A DNA stretch of 34,919 nt from OMOG01 sp041485845 (GTDB lineage: Bacteria > Acidobacteriota > Terriglobia > Bryobacterales > Bryobacteraceae). Position numbers and translations under genes: made by a program. Location: contig JBGPKH010000013.1 of assembly GCA_041485845.1 (NCBI GenBank), forward strand, positions 1-34,919, read 5' to 3'. This document shows, in pieces, positions 16,171 through 25,491 of the stretch (position 1 is its first letter; each line of letters opens with the position of its first letter). A model generated the notes under the pieces. It searched no databases. It was not told the origin of the DNA and saw only the letters and a list, made by a program, of their open reading frames with translations.

Positions 16171-17025
16171 ATGTGGAAAGCCGCGTTGCTGTGGGCCTTG
16201 TCCACCGTCTGTCTGGCCGCCGGCCGGCCCTTCGTCCTGGGCGACCGCATCGCCGCCGACGATTTTACGCACGGTGCCGGGAACTGGGCCGCGGAGCTCG
16301 AGAAGGGCGGCAGCATTTCGGCGAAGGACGGCACGCTGGATATCGACGTCCCCGGCGGACTGTCGCTGTGGTGGAAGCAGGAGTTCGCCGGTCCGATCCT
16401 GATTCGCTACGAAGCCACAATGGTCAAAGCGGGCGGTGCGAACGACCGCGTGTCGGATCTGAACTGCTTCTGGATGGCCGCCGACGCACGGTCGCCGGAT
16501 TTCTTCGCCGCCCAACGCTCCGGCAAGTTCGCGGACTACAATCAACTGCGCGCCTACTACGTGGGGCAGGGCGGCAACGGAAACACCACGACGCGCTTCC
16601 GCCGCTACATCGGCGACGCGGAGCTGCGGCCGCTGCTTCCCGAGCACGATCTCAAGGAAGCAGACACGCTGCTGAAACCTGACGCGCCGCAGACCATCGA
16701 GCTGGTGGCGGCGGGAGGGCGCATCCAGTATTACCGGGACGGCAACCTGCTGTTCGACTACCGCGACCCCGGCCCGTACACCCACGGCTACTTCGCGTTT
16801 CGCACCGTGGAGAGCCACATTCGGATTCGGAACTTCGCGGTCTATCGCATCGCCGTTCCACAACGTGCCGGTGTGCTTCGACCACGTCAAACGTACCAGG
16901 CCGTTATCGAGTGTGGCGCGGAGCGACGCCGGATGACGAAAGACGGCATAGGCGTAGAATCCGGCGTCGCCGCTCCGCAGCACGTAGTTCACCGGCGAGC
17001 CGGAGAGATAGAACAAACCTGGTAA
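16171..17025 (+). CDS. DUF6250 domain exported protein
   Basis: The protein has 284 residues, with an N-terminal signal peptide (ALLWALSTVCLAAGRP). The body has blocks I associate with DUF6250: WWKQEFAGPILIRYEATMVK, GGANDRVSDLNCFWMAADAR, YYVGQGGNGNTTTRFRRYIG, AAGGRIQYYRDGNLLFDYRD and FAFRTVESHIRIRNFAVYRI. Such proteins are concanavalin-like beta-sandwiches often found near polysaccharide-degrading enzymes. The fold normally ends near VYRI. The last roughly 55 residues are unlike the family and lie antisense to a probable lyase remnant, so the original stop may have been lost. A rhamnogalacturonan-lyase-like fragment beside it fits a plant-glycan context. Confidence 0.7.
   Translation: MWKAALLWALSTVCLAAGRPFVLGDRIAADDFTHGAGNWAAELEKGGSISAKDGTLDIDVPGGLSLWWKQEFAGPILIRYEATMVKAGGANDRVSDLNCFWMAADARSPDFFAAQRSGKFADYNQLRAYYVGQGGNGNTTTRFRRYIGDAELRPLLPEHDLKEADTLLKPDAPQTIELVAAGGRIQYYRDGNLLFDYRDPGPYTHGYFAFRTVESHIRIRNFAVYRIAVPQRAGVLRPRQTYQAVIECGAERRRMTKDGIGVESGVAAPQHVVHRRAGEIEQTW
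16895..17022 (-). pseudogene. Probable polysaccharide lyase fragment
   Basis: The minus strand encodes FYLSGSPVNYVLRSGDAGFY and then AYAVFRHPAS before resemblance ends. GDxGFYAYAVFxHPA recalls the start of rhamnogalacturonan-lyase-like (PL4-type) proteins of Acidobacteria. Only about 40 residues remain, so the call is tentative. The fragment overlaps the tail of the DUF6250 gene on the other strand. Confidence 0.35.
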
Positions 17026-17141
17026 GACTTGTTTTTGGAGCTTGACAAATCCGCAATGGCCGTTCCTATCTATGAATGAAACACAACAGCAGCAGCCTGT
17101 CCGGCTGGACGGCTAACGGCCTGAGAGCTTGTCACGAAACA

Positions 17142-17203
17142 CCGTTTCCCTTCAGTCGCGGCTCGGCAGGAGGTAGGTTACTGAGCCGCGACCAAAGGGA
17201 GCG
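17142..17203. repeat. Inverted pair of the dispersed motif (long hairpin)
   Basis: TCCCTTCAGTCGCGGCTC (17147-17164) faces GAGCCGCGACCAAAGGGA (17183-17200), pairing at 16 of 18 positions around an 18-base loop. Both arms carry the dispersed ACGGTCGCGGCTC-type core, so this is a head-to-head doublet of the element also seen singly nearby. The flanking DNA (17026-17354) has no gene. A consensus -35 hexamer TTGACA lies at 17042-17047, but no matching -10 was found. Confidence 0.65.
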
Positions 17204-17354
17204 ATGAAAAGGTTGTTTCATGACGGCCCTGACCGGCCGCATTCGAGGCCGCATAACGGCAGTGTGGCGAAAGGGGGCAGGTCCAAAGGCTGCAAGGACC
17301 GCCGGCGCTACCGCAGCGGGCCGCCAGAAACGATGGCTCGCTCAACGGTATATC

Positions 17355-19073
17355 ATGGGTAAGTTTATGGACAGAAGAACGTGGTTACAACTGTTGAGTG
17401 TCCTGGCCGTGGCGCGGCCGGCGGGCGGGCAGGGCCGCGGACAGCAGCAGCAGCAGCAGCAGGCGATGCGCGTCACCAAGGAGCAGGTGGCGGCCGCGCT
17501 GACCCTGCTCGGTCTCGAATTTCAGGATGGCGAGATCGAGCAAATGCTGCGGCGGGTCAACGGGGCGCTGTTCAGTTATGAGGCGCTGCGCAAGATCGAC
17601 GTGCCTTATGACACGGAACCCGCGTTCGCGTTTCATCCGGGGCTGCCGGACCGCGTGCCGGGCAAGGGTCCCGCGCGCTTCGAGCCGGCTTTCGGCGGGA
17701 CCAGGAACGCCAGGGCGCCGCAGAATCTCGAGGACCTGGCCTTCTGGCCGGTTAGTGAACTGGCGCCGCTGGTGCGGTCGCGCGCCGTGTCGTCCACGGA
17801 CCTCACCAAGATGTATTTGGCGAGGATCAAGAAGTACTCGCCGAAGCTGCTGTGCCTGGTGACGCTCACGGAGGAACCGGCGCTGGAGAAGGCCGCCGCG
17901 GCCGATGCCGATATCAAGGCGGGCCGCTATCGCGGACCGCTGCACGGAATTCCGTTCGGGGTCAAGGACCTGTTCGATACCAAGGGCATTCCGACGACGT
18001 GGGGCGCGGAGCCGTTCGAGCATCGCGTTCCGGACTACGATGCGACGTGCGTGGAACGGCTGTACAAAGCGGGCGCGGTGCTCATCGGGAAGCTCTCGAT
18101 GGGCGCGCTGGCCCAGGGCGACCTTTGGTTCCGAGGGCGGACGAAGAGCCCCTGGCCGACCGCGGCCGCGCGCGAGAAGGGGGACTACGATCGCGGTTCG
18201 AGCGGATCGTCGGCCGGTTCCGCGTCGGCCACCGCGGCGGGACTGGTGGGCTTCTCGCTGGGCACCGAGACGCTGGGGTCGATCGTCTCGCCGAGCACCG
18301 CGTGCGGGACTGTCGGACTGCGGCCCACTTACGGACGCATCAGCCGCCGTGGGGCCATGGCGCTGAGCTGGACGATGGACAAGATCGGCACGATCTGCCG
18401 CGGCGTGGAAGATTGCGCGCTGGTTCTGAACGCGGTGTACGGGCCCGACGGACACGACCGCACCGTGGGGCCCGATCCCTTCCACTGGGAGCCGAAGAAG
18501 CCGCTGAAGAGTTTGCGGGTCGGTGTGCTGCAGAAGGATTTCGACCGGCTGCAAGCCGATCAGAAGAAGATCTACGACCAGGCGCTGGCGGATTTGAAGA
18601 GCGCCGGCGCCGCCATGACGCCCGTGGAGTATCAGGAGGACTTGACTGGGATTCGCTTCCTGCTGGAGGCCGAGGGCGCCGCGGCCTTCGACGATATCAC
18701 GCGCGACGGCCAGGTGAGAAAGCTGAGCGGGCAATCGCCGCAGGACTGGCCGAATAGCTTCCGCACTTCGCGGCTGATTCCGGCCGTGGAGTACATTCGC
18801 GCGCAGCGCGTGCGGGCGCGGTTGGTGGAGAAATTCGAGAAGTTCATGGCGGATTGGGACGTGATCGTGCTGGCTCCCAACAACGGCCTGCTGACGACGA
18901 CCAACCTGACCGGCAATCCACAGGTGGTGATGAAGTGCGGATTCCAGAACGAGATTCCGCGGTCGATCGGCTTCCTCGGCAAGATTTACGATGAAGGCTC
19001 GCCGCTGCGCGTGGCGCTGGCGTACGAGCAGGCGACGGAGTGGCACAAGAAGAATCCGGTGCTGATTGCCTAA
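17355..19073 (+). CDS. Exported amidase (amidase signature family)
   Basis: The frame from ATG 17355 gives 572 residues. ATG 17367 (MDRRTWLQLLSVLAVA, with a twin-arginine-like RRTWLQ) is an equally good start; neither has a strong ribosome-binding site. After a glutamine run, the amidase-signature core follows. GVKDLFDTKGIPTTWGAEPF holds the catalytic Lys, GSSGSSAGSASATAAGLVGF the cis-Ser, and SLGTETLGSIVSPSTACGTV the nucleophilic Ser; RPTYGRISRRGAMALSWTMD comes after. The family hydrolyses C-N amide bonds and includes GatA. The signal and the lone context argue against a tRNA-amidating GatA. It is followed by M24 peptidases and a TonB receptor, which suggests use of amides or peptides outside the cytoplasm. 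Confidence 0.88.
   Translation: MGKFMDRRTWLQLLSVLAVARPAGGQGRGQQQQQQQAMRVTKEQVAAALTLLGLEFQDGEIEQMLRRVNGALFSYEALRKIDVPYDTEPAFAFHPGLPDRVPGKGPARFEPAFGGTRNARAPQNLEDLAFWPVSELAPLVRSRAVSSTDLTKMYLARIKKYSPKLLCLVTLTEEPALEKAAAADADIKAGRYRGPLHGIPFGVKDLFDTKGIPTTWGAEPFEHRVPDYDATCVERLYKAGAVLIGKLSMGALAQGDLWFRGRTKSPWPTAAAREKGDYDRGSSGSSAGSASATAAGLVGFSLGTETLGSIVSPSTACGTVGLRPTYGRISRRGAMALSWTMDKIGTICRGVEDCALVLNAVYGPDGHDRTVGPDPFHWEPKKPLKSLRVGVLQKDFDRLQADQKKIYDQALADLKSAGAAMTPVEYQEDLTGIRFLLEAEGAAAFDDITRDGQVRKLSGQSPQDWPNSFRTSRLIPAVEYIRAQRVRARLVEKFEKFMADWDVIVLAPNNGLLTTTNLTGNPQVVMKCGFQNEIPRSIGFLGKIYDEGSPLRVALAYEQATEWHKKNPVLIA
17442..17462 (+). repeat. CAG trinucleotide repeat (seven units)
   Basis: Seven perfect CAG codons encode a Gln run just after the amidase signal peptide (GRGQQQQQQQAM). 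Pure codon repeats slip easily, so linker length could vary between strains. Confidence 0.95.
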
Positions 19074-19104
19074 CCCGGCGAGGCCGGAGGCGTACCGCGT
19101 ACTT

Positions 19105-19175
19105 GACGCGGAGGCGCAGAGGCGCGGAGAGGATCGGGTTAACCGCCGAGGCGCCGGGACGCCGAGGAGAACCAT
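19105..19175. repeat. Imperfect GAGGCGCNGAGGCGC-type repeats
   Basis: Between the amidase and the M24 gene (19074-19310) lies a purine-rich stretch of imperfect short repeats (GGAGGCGCAGAGGCGCGGAG, GAGGCGCCGGGACGCCGAGG). Its complement translates as SPRLCASASS. I recall similar intergenic runs from other soil bacteria, but could not check this. No gene is seen in the interval. Confidence 0.45.
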
Positions 19176-19310
19176 TAGCGGCCGGTGGGGGATTGGGGCT
19201 TTGGCGTCGTTTGCGTGTTTCGCGCGCAGAGAGAGCCGAGAAGAATGCAGCCGAGGGGTTTCTTTGGCGTGCGGCCGCGACAGGTGGCAAATGAGGGTTG
19301 GCGCCCTGGC

Positions 19311-20546
19311 ATGAATCGACGTACCTTTTTGACGACTGCGGCAGCGGAGTTGGCGCAGGTGGTGAGTGCCCAATCGGTCCCCGACGCCATCAAGAACATC
19401 CGCCCGATGACGGACGGCATCCAGCCCATCACCGGCGACGAGCGCCGTGCGCGCGTGGAAAAGGCGCGCAGTCTGATGCGCGAAAACAAAATCGGCGCGG
19501 TCGTACTGGAGGGCGGTTCCAGCCCGTACTACTTCACCGGAACGAGGTGGCCGCCGAGCGACCGCACGTTCGCACTGGTGCTGCCGGCAAGCGGCGAGCC
19601 TGTCTGGATCGTCCCCGAATCCGACCAGGAGCGCGCGCACCAGGCGATCCGTATGGGCAAAGATGTGCGCACGTGGAGGGAAGACGAAGGTCCCCACACG
19701 AAGCTGGTGCGGGCGCTGAAAGACCGCGGCGCGGGCACTCGCGTGGGCATCGAAGAGCGAGTCCGGTTCGCCGTGTTCGATGGCCTTCGCCAGGCGGCCC
19801 CGGCGCTGGAATTCGTGAGCGGCGATGCGGTGTCGATCGGGTGCCGCGCGATCAAATCGCCGGCCGAAATCGCGCTGCTGCAGCGGGCCAACGATATCAC
19901 GATCGCCGCCTACAAGGCCGCGTTCTCCACGCTGCGCGAAGGCATGCCGCAGCAGGAGTTGAGCGCCAACATCGCGGCCGCTTATCGCGCGCTGGGCGCG
20001 CCGGGATTCGCGATGATCATCTTCGGCAAGTACACCGTCTTCCCGCACGGCAGCATCCAGCCGCAAACGCTGCGCCAGGGAGACATGGTGCTGGTGGACG
20101 ATGGCTGCACGGTGGAAGGCTACCAGTCGGACATCACGCGGACGAGGGTGCTCGGCAAACCGACAAACCGTCAGCGCCAGGTGTGGAACCTGGAGCGCAA
20201 GGCGCAGGACGCCGCGCTGGCCGCCGCCAGGCCCGGCGCCACGTGCGAATCGGTGGACGCCGCCGCGCGCAAAGTGATCACCGGCGCCGGCTTCGGACCG
20301 GGCTACCAGGTGCCGGGCCTGCCGCACCGCACCGGTCACGGGATCGGACTGGATGGCCACGAGTGGACTTACCTGGTGAAGGGCAACCAGACGCGCTTGC
20401 AGCCCGGGATGTGTTTCAGCAATGAGCCAACCATTGCGATCTACGGCGAGTTCGGAGTGCGCCTGGAGGATTGCATGTACATCACCGAAGACGGCGCGCG
20501 TATGTTTACGAAGCAAAGTCCGGCCATCGATCAACCATTTGGATAG
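19311..20546 (+). CDS. M24 family metallopeptidase (Xaa-Pro peptidase type)
   Basis: The protein has 411 residues from ATG 19311, starting MNRRTFLTTAAA, a twin-arginine-like export signal. A creatinase-type N-domain (RVEKARSLMRENKIGAVVLE, SPYYFTGTRWPPSDRTFALV) is followed by the pita-bread catalytic domain. All five dinuclear-metal ligands can be seen: Asp in VLVDDGC, Asp in YQSDITR, His in RTGHGIGLDG, Glu in SNEPTI and Glu in VRLEDCM. The family removes residues from peptides with proline in second position. Only three bases separate it from a truncated paralogue, and a TonB receptor follows. Together these suggest breakdown of imported or periplasmic peptides. Confidence 0.92.
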   Translation: MNRRTFLTTAAAELAQVVSAQSVPDAIKNIRPMTDGIQPITGDERRARVEKARSLMRENKIGAVVLEGGSSPYYFTGTRWPPSDRTFALVLPASGEPVWIVPESDQERAHQAIRMGKDVRTWREDEGPHTKLVRALKDRGAGTRVGIEERVRFAVFDGLRQAAPALEFVSGDAVSIGCRAIKSPAEIALLQRANDITIAAYKAAFSTLREGMPQQELSANIAAAYRALGAPGFAMIIFGKYTVFPHGSIQPQTLRQGDMVLVDDGCTVEGYQSDITRTRVLGKPTNRQRQVWNLERKAQDAALAAARPGATCESVDAAARKVITGAGFGPGYQVPGLPHRTGHGIGLDGHEWTYLVKGNQTRLQPGMCFSNEPTIAIYGEFGVRLEDCMYITEDGARMFTKQSPAIDQPFG

Positions 20547-20549
20547 CCT

Positions 20550-21038
20550 ATGCCGCAGACCACCGAAGTTTCCGAAGCCGCCTATCGCGAGCGTATCGCC
20601 AAGCTCCAGGACGCCATGAAGGAGTTCGGCCTTCAGGCCGTAGTGCTGGAGCCGGGGCCGGCCATGACGTACCTGACGGGCGTGCGCTGGGGGAAGAGCG
20701 AGCGCACGTTCGCGGTGGTTCTGCCGGCGAAGGGCGGGCTGGTGTGGGTGCTGCCCGGCTTCGAGGAAATGCGCGCCCGCGAACTGATTCATGCCGGCGA
20801 CGACATCCGCATTTGGCAGGAGGACGAGAGCCCCTACCAGAGGATCGTGCAGGGTCTGAAGGATCGAGGTGTCTCTTCGGGACGGGTGGGCATCGATGAA
20901 GCGGCGCGTTTCTTCGTGTTCGACGGCATCCGCAAGCTGGCTCCCAAGCTCGACTATGTAGGCGCCCAGCAGGTGTTGAAGGCTGCCGGAGTGGACATGA
21001 CCCAACCGGCCGGCCGTGGACGCGGCGGCCGGAAATAA
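20550..21038 (+). CDS. Creatinase N-domain protein lacking the M24 catalytic domain
   Basis: The protein has 162 residues starting three bases after the previous stop. It follows the N-domain of the upstream gene block by block (MTYLTGVRWGKSERTFAVVL against the upstream YYFTGTRWPPSDRTFALVL; DDIRIWQEDESPYQRIVQGL; GRVGIDEAARFFVFDGIRKL). It therefore looks like a tandem duplicate. It ends QQVLKAAGVDMTQPAGRGRG plus GRK where the linker to the catalytic domain should begin, so no metal site exists. It has no signal peptide. It may be a decayed copy or a stand-alone partner domain; the sequence alone cannot decide. Confidence 0.75.
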   Translation: MPQTTEVSEAAYRERIAKLQDAMKEFGLQAVVLEPGPAMTYLTGVRWGKSERTFAVVLPAKGGLVWVLPGFEEMRARELIHAGDDIRIWQEDESPYQRIVQGLKDRGVSSGRVGIDEAARFFVFDGIRKLAPKLDYVGAQQVLKAAGVDMTQPAGRGRGGRK

Positions 21039-21142
21039 GCACTATCTTTCAGATAATCCGAGGGTTTCGTCCAAATTCGCTTGTGTCCGAACGCCTCGCC
21101 GGGATACAATTGACCAAATTTGCGGGTTGGGGGATACAATTC

Positions 21143-24100
21143 ATGCGGAGTTCGTTCGGAGTTAGTTGGAACCGCGCTTTCTTGACGATGCTGCTTTTGG
21201 CCGTCACGGCGGCGCACGCGCAAACCTCTTCTACCGCGCCGCTCACCGGAACCGTGATGGATCCGAGCGGGGCCGTGATCCCGGCCGCCAAAGTGACCGT
21301 GCTCAACGAGGCCAACGGTGCGGTTTACAGTAGTGTCACCGAAGCCAATGGCACATTCAATGTGCCCTCATTGCCTTCCGGTATGTACACGGTCACCGTC
21401 GCCGCGGCGGGATTCAAGCAGCAGCAGGTGGTGAACGTGAAGATGGACGTCGGCGTCCCTTCGAACATCGAAGTGCGGGTGGAGGTAGGCACCCAGACCG
21501 AGACGGTGACGGTGGCAGGCTCGGCCGCGCTGGTACAGACGCAGTCGACGGCCATCAGCACGACGCTGGTGGGGCGCCAGATCATCGACCTGCCGCTGAC
21601 CTCGCGCGATGCGCTGGACCTGGTGCTCAATCTGCCTGGGGTGAGCACGCCGGGGCGGCCGCGCACGTCGACCATCGACGGCATGCCGATGAGCGCGATC
21701 AACATCACGCTCGACGGCATCAATGTGCAGGACAACCTCGGGAAATCGACCGACGGCTATTTCACGTACGTGCGGCCGCGGCTGGACGCCATCGGCGAGG
21801 TGACCTACACCACCGCCACGGCCGGCGCCGACAGCAGCGGCGAGGGCGCGGTGCAGATCAAGTTCGCCACGCGGTCGGGCACCAACGAATATCACGGTAG
21901 CCTCTACGAATACCTGCGCAACACCGCGTTCAATGCCAACTACTGGTTCAACAACCGCGACCTGCCGGCCGATCCGAACACGGGAAAGGCCCCACGCACC
22001 AAAGCCAACCTGCATCAGTATGGCTTCCGCGTTGGCGGGCCTATCGGCATTCCGAAGCTGTTCAGCGGCAGGAACCGGCTGTTCTTCTTTTTCAACTACG
22101 AAGAGTACCGGCTGCCCGAAGCCGCATCGCGCACGCGCACGGTTCTCGATCCGCTGACGCAGACCGGCGTGTTCCAGTACAACAGCACGAACGGTGTGCA
22201 GCGCGTCAACTTGTTGAACCTGGCGCAGGCCAACGGGCAGACAGCGACGGTCGACCCGATCGTCGGGCAGTTGCTGGCGGACATCCGTTCGACCACTGCG
22301 AAGGGCGGCGTCACGGCGGGGAGCGATCCCAATTTGCAACGCTTCTCGTACATCGCCAAGGGAGGCCAATGGCGCAAGTTTCCCACTGGCCGCATCGATT
22401 GGAATATCAATGGGCGCAACAGCCTGGAGGCATCGTACAACTACCAGGACTTTGCCGGACTGGTCGATTTTCTGAACGGCACCGATCCGGCCTTTCCGGG
22501 TTTCCCGAACCAGGGCAGCCAGGGGTCGAACCGTTTCTTGGGCGTGGTGGCCTGGCGCTCCACCATTACGTCCCATATCGTCAATGAGGCCCGCGCCGGG
22601 CTGGTCGGCGGCACCACGCTGTTCTTCCCCGAAGTCGCGGCGGGGCAGTTCTCGGGCACCCTCGCCAACCAGGGCGGCTACAATCTGAACATCGGGGCCG
22701 CGGGAATCACCAGCGCCACAGTGTCGAGTGCTCCTTCGCGCCGCAACACGCCGGTGAAGCAATTCAACGACAACCTGTCGATCCTGCACGGACAGCACAA
22801 TATCACTCTGGGCACGAGCTTTTCCCAGATCAATTCGTGGCAACTTTCCAACACCGTGGTATCGACCATCACGCTCGGCGTGGACACCAACGACCCGGCA
22901 AACGCCATGTTCACCGCGGCCAATTTCCCGGGCGCATCCTCCACCGACCTGAACAACGCCAAGGGAATTTATGCCACGCTCACCGGGCGGGTGACGGCGA
23001 TTTCGGGCAATGCGCAGTTGGACGAGACCGGCAAGAAGTATGTGTTTCTCGGTCCCAACGTGCAGCGGTACCAGCAGCGCGAAACGGGTGTGTTCGCGGA
23101 GGACGCGTGGCGCGTGCGACAGAACCTGACCTTGAACCTGGGACTGCGTTGGGAGGTGGAATGGCCGGTTGTGGCCCTGAACAACAAGTGGGCGCTGACT
23201 ACATACGACGGCTTGTTCGGCATTTCGGGGAAGGGCAATCTGTTCAAGCCCAACACCCTGACCGGCGCCGAAACACTGTTCAACCCGGCGCCGGCGGGCA
23301 CTCACCTGTACCAGGTCTTCTGGAAGAACTTCGCTCCCACGGGCGGCCTGGCATGGACTCCGAACGTCGATTGGAAACCGCTAAAGTGGCTGTTCAACGG
23401 GGATAGGGGCGTGCTCCGCGCGGGCTACACACTCTCCTACAACCGCGAAGGCGCCACGGCATTCGGCCTGCTCAACAGCAATCCGGGCGGGTTTATCAAT
23501 GCCGGGCGCAGCATTTCGCTGGGCAACCTGGTGACCGGCGCCGGCGGCGACGTGCTGCCCGTGCTGTTCCGGCAGCCCATCCGGTTGGGTCCGGCTTCCT
23601 TCTCGCCGACGCCCGCGTATCCCATGACCGGCGTGCAGACGGATTCCGCCAATGCGGTGGATCCCAACCTCAAGATGCCCTACGTCCACAGTTGGAGCCT
23701 CGGCATTCAGCGCTCCATCGGGCGCGCGACCGTGGTCGAGGTCCGTTACGTAGGCAACTTCGGCAAGCGTTACTGGAGCCAGATCAACCTGAACGAAACC
23801 AACATCGTGGAGAACGGGTTCCTGAGCGAGTTCAAGCTGGCGCAGCAGAATCTGCAATCCAACCTGGCGGCGAACCGCGGCGGCACGTTCAAGTATTTCG
23901 GCACGGGTACCGGAACCTCACCGCTGCCGATCATCCAGGCTTACTTCAGCGGCCTGCCGGCGGCGCAGGCCGGCGACGCCACGAAGTACACGTCGTCGAA
24001 CTACACGAGCACGACCTTTGTCAATCCGCTGGCGTTGCAGAATCCCGGTCCTAATGGGTTCGCCAGCAGCCTATACGGCAACGCCACTTTCCGCACGAAT

Positions 24101-25028
24101 GCGGTCAAAGGCGGACTCCCGGTGAACTTGTTTCCAGGTGAATCCGGGCAAGCTGGGCGGAGCCAACCTGCTCACCAACTTCGGCGGCTCGCACTACAAC
24201 GCGGGGACTGTCGAAATCCGGCGGCGGTTCGCCAGCGGTCTCCTGTTCAACGCCAATTACACCTTCGCCAAGGCGTTGCAGAACATCTTCCTGACCTGGC
24301 GCAAGCCCTTGGATCAGCAGGACCAGGGGGTCTCGCCGCTCAACCTCACACACGCGTTCAAGGTCAACTGGATTTATGATCTGCCCATCGGCCGGGGGCA
24401 CGCGCTGCTGGGTAACGCCAACGGCGTCATCGATCGCATCCTGGGCGGATGGGCGATCGATGGCGTGGGCCGCGTGCAGAGCGGCTCGCCGATCAACATG
24501 GGCAACTCGAGGCTGATCGGGATGACGCGGAACGAACTACAGAGCATGATCGGGATGCGCTTCAACGGCGGCGCGAAGCTGGCGTACTTCCTGCCGCAGG
24601 ACATCGTCGACAACACCATCAAGGCAAACAATTTCAGTGCGACCAGCGCCAACGGGTATTCGTCGCAGGGCGCGCCCTCGGGCCAGTACCTCGCGGGGGC
24701 CAACAGCGCCAACTGTATCGAGATCTACAGCGGGCAGTGCGGCGGCACCAGGCTGCTGGTGTACGGGCCGCATTTCACGAAGTTCGACATGAGCCTGGTA
24801 AAGAAGGTGCGGTTCAACGAGCGCGCCAACCTGGAATTGCGCGGCGAGTTCCTGAACGTGTTCAACAACATCGACTTCATCGTGGGCGATCCCGCGAGCG
24901 CTACCAATTCGGCGACCAACTTCAGCAGCCAGTCGTTCGGGCAGGTGACCCAGGCGTATCGCGATACGTCGACCACCAACGATCCGGGCGGGCGGCTGAT
25001 TCAGCTCGTGGTGCGCATCAACTTCTGA
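21143..25028 (+). CDS. Oar-like TonB-dependent receptor, one-base frameshift
   Basis: ATG 21143 opens a signal peptide (AFLTMLLLAVTAAHA). A carboxypeptidase-regulatory-like beta domain follows (PLTGTVMDPSGAVIPAAKVT, NVPSLPSGMYTVTVAAAGF). Next come a plug region (VGRQIIDLPLTSRDALDLVL, SAINITLDGINVQDNLG) and a long outer-membrane barrel (EYHGSLYEYLRNTAFNANYW, FAEDAWRVRQNLTLNLGLRW). At 24134-24135 an extra C in TTTCCAGGTGAAT breaks the frame. Without it the reading runs NLFQVNPGKLGGANLLTNFG and on to the terminal RLIQLVVRINF at 25028, about 1294 residues in all. These receptors are abundant in Acidobacteria and import large substrates; the ligand is unknown. The single-base change may be a sequencing error or a recent mutation. 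Confidence 0.88.
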
Positions 25029-25491
25029 GCTGGTGGCGTGACGCAGAATACCGTTTGGGTCGCGCAGTCGGAAGCCGTTTGCACCGCTTATCCGTTCGCG
25101 CCCCGGCAGGACGCCCGGCGAGGCGCACGTTTTCCGTCCGAGCGGACGGCGCCAGCGGAACGCGCTTTGACCTGCGCCTCGACGGCAACAACTTTCCCAG
25201 TCCGGAGCGGATTGGCCTCGCAGCAGTGGAAGCACATCGGCGACGCCAGGCAGTTGCGGCTTACGCGACACGACCGCGTAGCTGAGGATTTCCGGATGTT
25301 CCGGATCGAAATTTCCATCGAAAAGAAGGCCGATGCCGATCCAACGCTCCCCATGGCAGGAAAGCCGCTTCCGATCTGCCGATAGCCCTCGGCGACCGCA
25401 ACCGGCCGTAGCCGGCCACACGGCCACCCATTGCGCGCGGGCGGCACAGAGCCGGAAGGCTGGTTGCACGCATTCCCCCCCACCGCAAAAA
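25029..25491. other. Intergenic, possibly decayed coding DNA
   Basis: This 463-bp stretch lies between the convergent receptor and radical SAM genes. The minus strand has a locally protein-like segment (LLFDGNFDPEHPEILSYAVV, then RKPQLPGVADVLPLLRGQS) without a start or recognisable family. It may be the residue of a lost gene. No clear terminator hairpin with a T-run was found. Confidence 0.3.

Noticed and set aside
15886..17016. Minus-strand frame with a repeated VPMGRGGPPKGMKTRP block
   Set aside because: The repeat is the translation of the non-coding 96-bp tandem units. Only the first 40 residues resemble a protein, and they were annotated separately as a lyase fragment.
17042..17080. 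Promoter with TTGACA upstream of the amidase
   Set aside because: The -35 hexamer is perfect, but no -10 with acceptable sequence lies 16-18 bases away, so it was not listed as a promoter.
19074..19310. CRISPR-like array from the GAGGCGC repeats
   Set aside because: The repeats are short, imperfect and unevenly spaced, without unique spacers or cas genes.
17385..21005. 1206-codon minus-strand open frame covering the amidase and M24 genes
   Set aside because: The plus strand carries well-recognised catalytic motifs throughout, while the minus translation is low-complexity and has no domain.
21368..23305. Minus-strand open frame inside the TonB receptor
   Set aside because: It is a GC-driven antisense frame; the receptor reading is clear on the plus strand.
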